NCBI GenBank assembly: GCA_020746995.1
Contig: JAGPXD010000003.1
Location: 6,262,001 to 6,326,000, forward strand
Reading direction: 5' to 3'
Length of the DNA: 64,000 nt
Origin: Plectosphaerella cucumerina
Lineage: Eukaryota > Ascomycota > Sordariomycetes > Glomerellales > Plectosphaerellaceae
Shown here: positions 62,001 through 64,000 of the stretch, in pieces
How positions within the stretch are numbered: the first letter of the stretch is position 1
How the letters are laid out: every line of letters starts with the position of its first letter
The notes under the pieces: model-generated
Seen by the model: only the letters and a program-made list of their open reading frames with translations
Database searches by the model: none
Told to the model about the DNA's origin: nothing
Program-made: the position numbers and the translations under genes

Positions 62001-64000
62001 ATGAGCGCCCCGAAAATGAAGTGGTACATGGCGGCCATGGCCGGGTTGGCGGCTGTTGTCGCTTCAACGCCCCAGAATGACCCTTGCGCCGGCTACTGCT
62101 CCACGCCCGGCTACCCCTCCGTTCCAGAGCCGACAACATGGTGAGCGCCAGCCTGGCCCTGCTGCAGCGGCGCGCATTTGCTGACGATGCCTTCTCTTAG
62201 CACGCCCGAGACCATCCGCGAGACGCAGACGGTTGTCGAGACAAGCGTGGTGACAGAGACCAAAGAGGTTCCCACCACCGTGTAGTGAGCCGTCCCATCC
62301 CGTCCCATCTCGATCTGCAAGCAACAGACTCTGACATGCGCCTAGCGAGCCGACCACCGAGCACTTCACCGTTGTCACGACCGTCTACACCACCGGGGGA
62401 TATACGACTACCAGCCGAGGTGTCGGAACCACGGTCAGCTCCGGCGTCAGCACCTTGGACCCCTCGACTGGCATCGGCTACCCGTCGCTGCCCACGACCG
62501 CCGCCCCCGCTACGGCATGCGCCGCTCCGACCAATGCACCTGGCGACTACATCGAGATGCCGTACGACGCGAGCTCCAACCGGACGTTTGGCTGCGTGCC
62601 CGGCTTTGTCTGCGATCCGCCGAAGCCGCCCGGCTGCACGGTCTGGGCCGACGCCCCCGCCGACGACTACGTTTGTAGGCCAGAGCACTGCATCGCCTCC
62701 CCGCCGTACTCAAGGGTGCGGTGGCCGGAAGACCAGACAGGGTACATGCCACCGGACGAGGGCTACTTCAACCTCAACGCGCACGCCTTTGGTCTCCCGT
62801 ACTCCATCTATGCGTACAAAGTCATCGTCGGAACCGGGTACGGTCTCACCTACACCGTCACAACCGGAGACTGGGCTTCAGCGACGGACCTGTCGGTGTT
62901 TCCCGTCCCGTCGACAGTCGCAGCATCGCCCCCGCCGCCTCCCAGCAATGCGCGGCTTCACGGGCAGCATGAAGACGACGACCCGCCGACGGCCCCGGCG
63001 GTGTGCTTTGACGACTGCAACAATTGCTACAAAGAAGCGCTGGCGATCGGCAAATCTCCTGCGCTCTGCAGGGCCGACTCCCAGTTTCGGCAGGATTACC
63101 AGCAGTGCACCGCGTGCATCGACGCGAATGTCGAGGACGGGCCGGCGATCCGCAGTGTCTACATCGACCAGAAGTTTGCGCAGTTCCTGCGGTTCTGCCA
63201 GGGCCTGCTCCCGGAGGTGACGAGCACCATGTCGCAGACGGATGCGCCTACCTGGCTCTCTGCCAGCTCGCGGCCGGTGGTCGAGACCAGTGTACAGCTG
63301 CCGGGCGAGACGACGGCGTCCATTGAGCCAACGACGTCTGCTGTGGTAGTCGAGCCAACGTCTGCTGTGGTTGTCGAGTCGACGTCTGCTGTGGTTGTCG
63401 AGTCGACGTCTGTTGTGGTAGTCGAGTCGACATCCGTCGTGGTGGTCGAGTCGACGTCCGTCGTGGTAGCGACGTCTATCATAGCGATCGAGCCAACGTC
63501 TGTAGCAGCAATCGAGTCGGCGCAACAGACGACGTTTGCGTCTGCATCGTGGGAGACATCTAGGTTCGGGGAAGGAGAGCCCGCTCCAGAGCCAACGCCC
63601 GATGCTTCCGAGTCATTCCCCACTGGAACAGGAACGGCACCTGGTCAGATGACACCCACGCAGAACGAAGGCCAGCCTACACCAACGTCGCTCGTCGGAG
63701 AAGGCCCCGTCGAGTCTGCCGGCGCGGGCGAGTCCACCCCAGAGGCTCCCCCCAGCCCCGGCGACTCAACTGGCTCTGGAGCCTCTGCTGTGGTTGCTGA
63801 TCCGACGTCTCCATCGTTCCTGACCACCACGGGGTTGGCCAGCGCGTTTCCTTCATCCGCGACAACAGCTACCAATAACGGCGTCGTGCCCGATGACACC
63901 CCTGACACAACGGCGCCTCTCGAGAGCGAGGTCGTCGGGGTACTGCCGACAGCCGCAACGCCTTCATTCGCCACGGGCGCCTCGGCCGGCCTCGGTATCC
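62001..64000 (+). CDS. Mucin-like secreted/cell-wall protein, 5' part (runs off the window)
   Basis: Exons 62001-62140, 62201-62281 and 62346 to beyond 64000 join in frame (60- and 64-nt introns). A signal peptide (MKWYMAAMAGLAAVVAS) precedes a Cys-containing start (CAGYCSTPGYPSVPEPTT). Thr-rich stretches (TVVTTVYTTGGYTTTSRG) follow, then folded Cys-rich blocks (TFGCVPGFVCDPPKPPGCTVWADAPADDYVC; CFDDCNNCYKEALA...CTACIDANVEDGP). Next comes a tandem VVVES-TS region and long Ser/Thr/Pro sequence typical of O-glycosylated wall proteins. Similar fungal proteins are often annotated glycoprotein X. A GPI anchor may lie outside the window. Confidence 0.75.
63331..63474 (+). repeat. 24-bp tandem repeat encoding TS(A/V)VVVE(P/S)
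   Basis: About six units (acgtctgctgtggtagtcgag and variants) inside the mucin-like frame. All are in frame, so length changes would alter only the stalk length. Confidence 0.88.

Noticed and set aside
1..64000. tRNA, rRNA or CRISPR features
   Set aside because: None seen. CRISPR is not expected in a fungal nuclear genome, and the tandem repeats present lack regular unique spacers.

Overview
The window is nuclear DNA of a filamentous ascomycete (Pezizomycotina). Genes carry short introns of about 42-75 nt with a CTGAC-like branch site just before the 3' AG, promoters have TATA boxes followed by pyrimidine-rich leaders, and the gene families are fungal: STAND/NLR proteins with HeLo-like partners, F-box/ankyrin and 2EXR proteins, a ferric reductase, Fot1/pogo transposons with RIP-like nonsense codons. 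I cannot name the species.

Layout. 1-1330: the 3' end of a C2H2 zinc-finger gene and a secreted double-psi beta-barrel protein. 1585-15808: one small four-TM membrane-protein gene split by two DNA transposons, each flanked by a TA duplication. The first (1622-3479) is a 1.86-kb Fot1/pogo element whose transposase carries three in-frame TAG codons. The second (3984-15748) is an 11,765-bp unit with 3.3-kb inverted arms. Removing both, with one TA copy each, restores a continuous reading frame. 16.5-24.5 kb: host genes (a polytopic membrane protein, a hexapeptide acetyltransferase, a small protein, a broken coiled-coil gene, a ferric reductase). 24.9-30 kb: a patch of small genes including two MADS-like ones. 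30.9-48 kb: sparse hypothetical, F-box and ankyrin genes with decayed NLR and other relics. 48.07-49.08 kb: a broken DD34E transposase. 49.3-54.3 kb: a 1644-aa NACHT-WD40 receptor with 13 nearly identical WD repeats. 56-64 kb: a 2EXR protein, a Kelch-type membrane glycoprotein, and the 5' part of a mucin-like secreted protein that runs off the window.

The main discovery candidate is the 11.8-kb unit. Each arm holds an identical 793-aa NB-ARC-TPR receptor. The centre holds an intact 598-aa DD35D Fot1/pogo-type transposase, a HeLo-like effector gene divergent from the left receptor, and a decayed PD-(D/E)XK-like gene. The N-terminus of the receptor and the C-terminus of the effector share a short G/N/Q-rich repeat of the RHIM-like pseudo-palindromic amyloid class. 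The sequence therefore suggests a cell-death signalling pair (receptor plus pore-forming-type effector) carried as cargo of a fold-back pogo-type transposon. The second NLR locus at 49.3-54.3 kb and a NACHT fragment at 36.5 kb show that this is an NLR-rich, transposon-rich accessory region.
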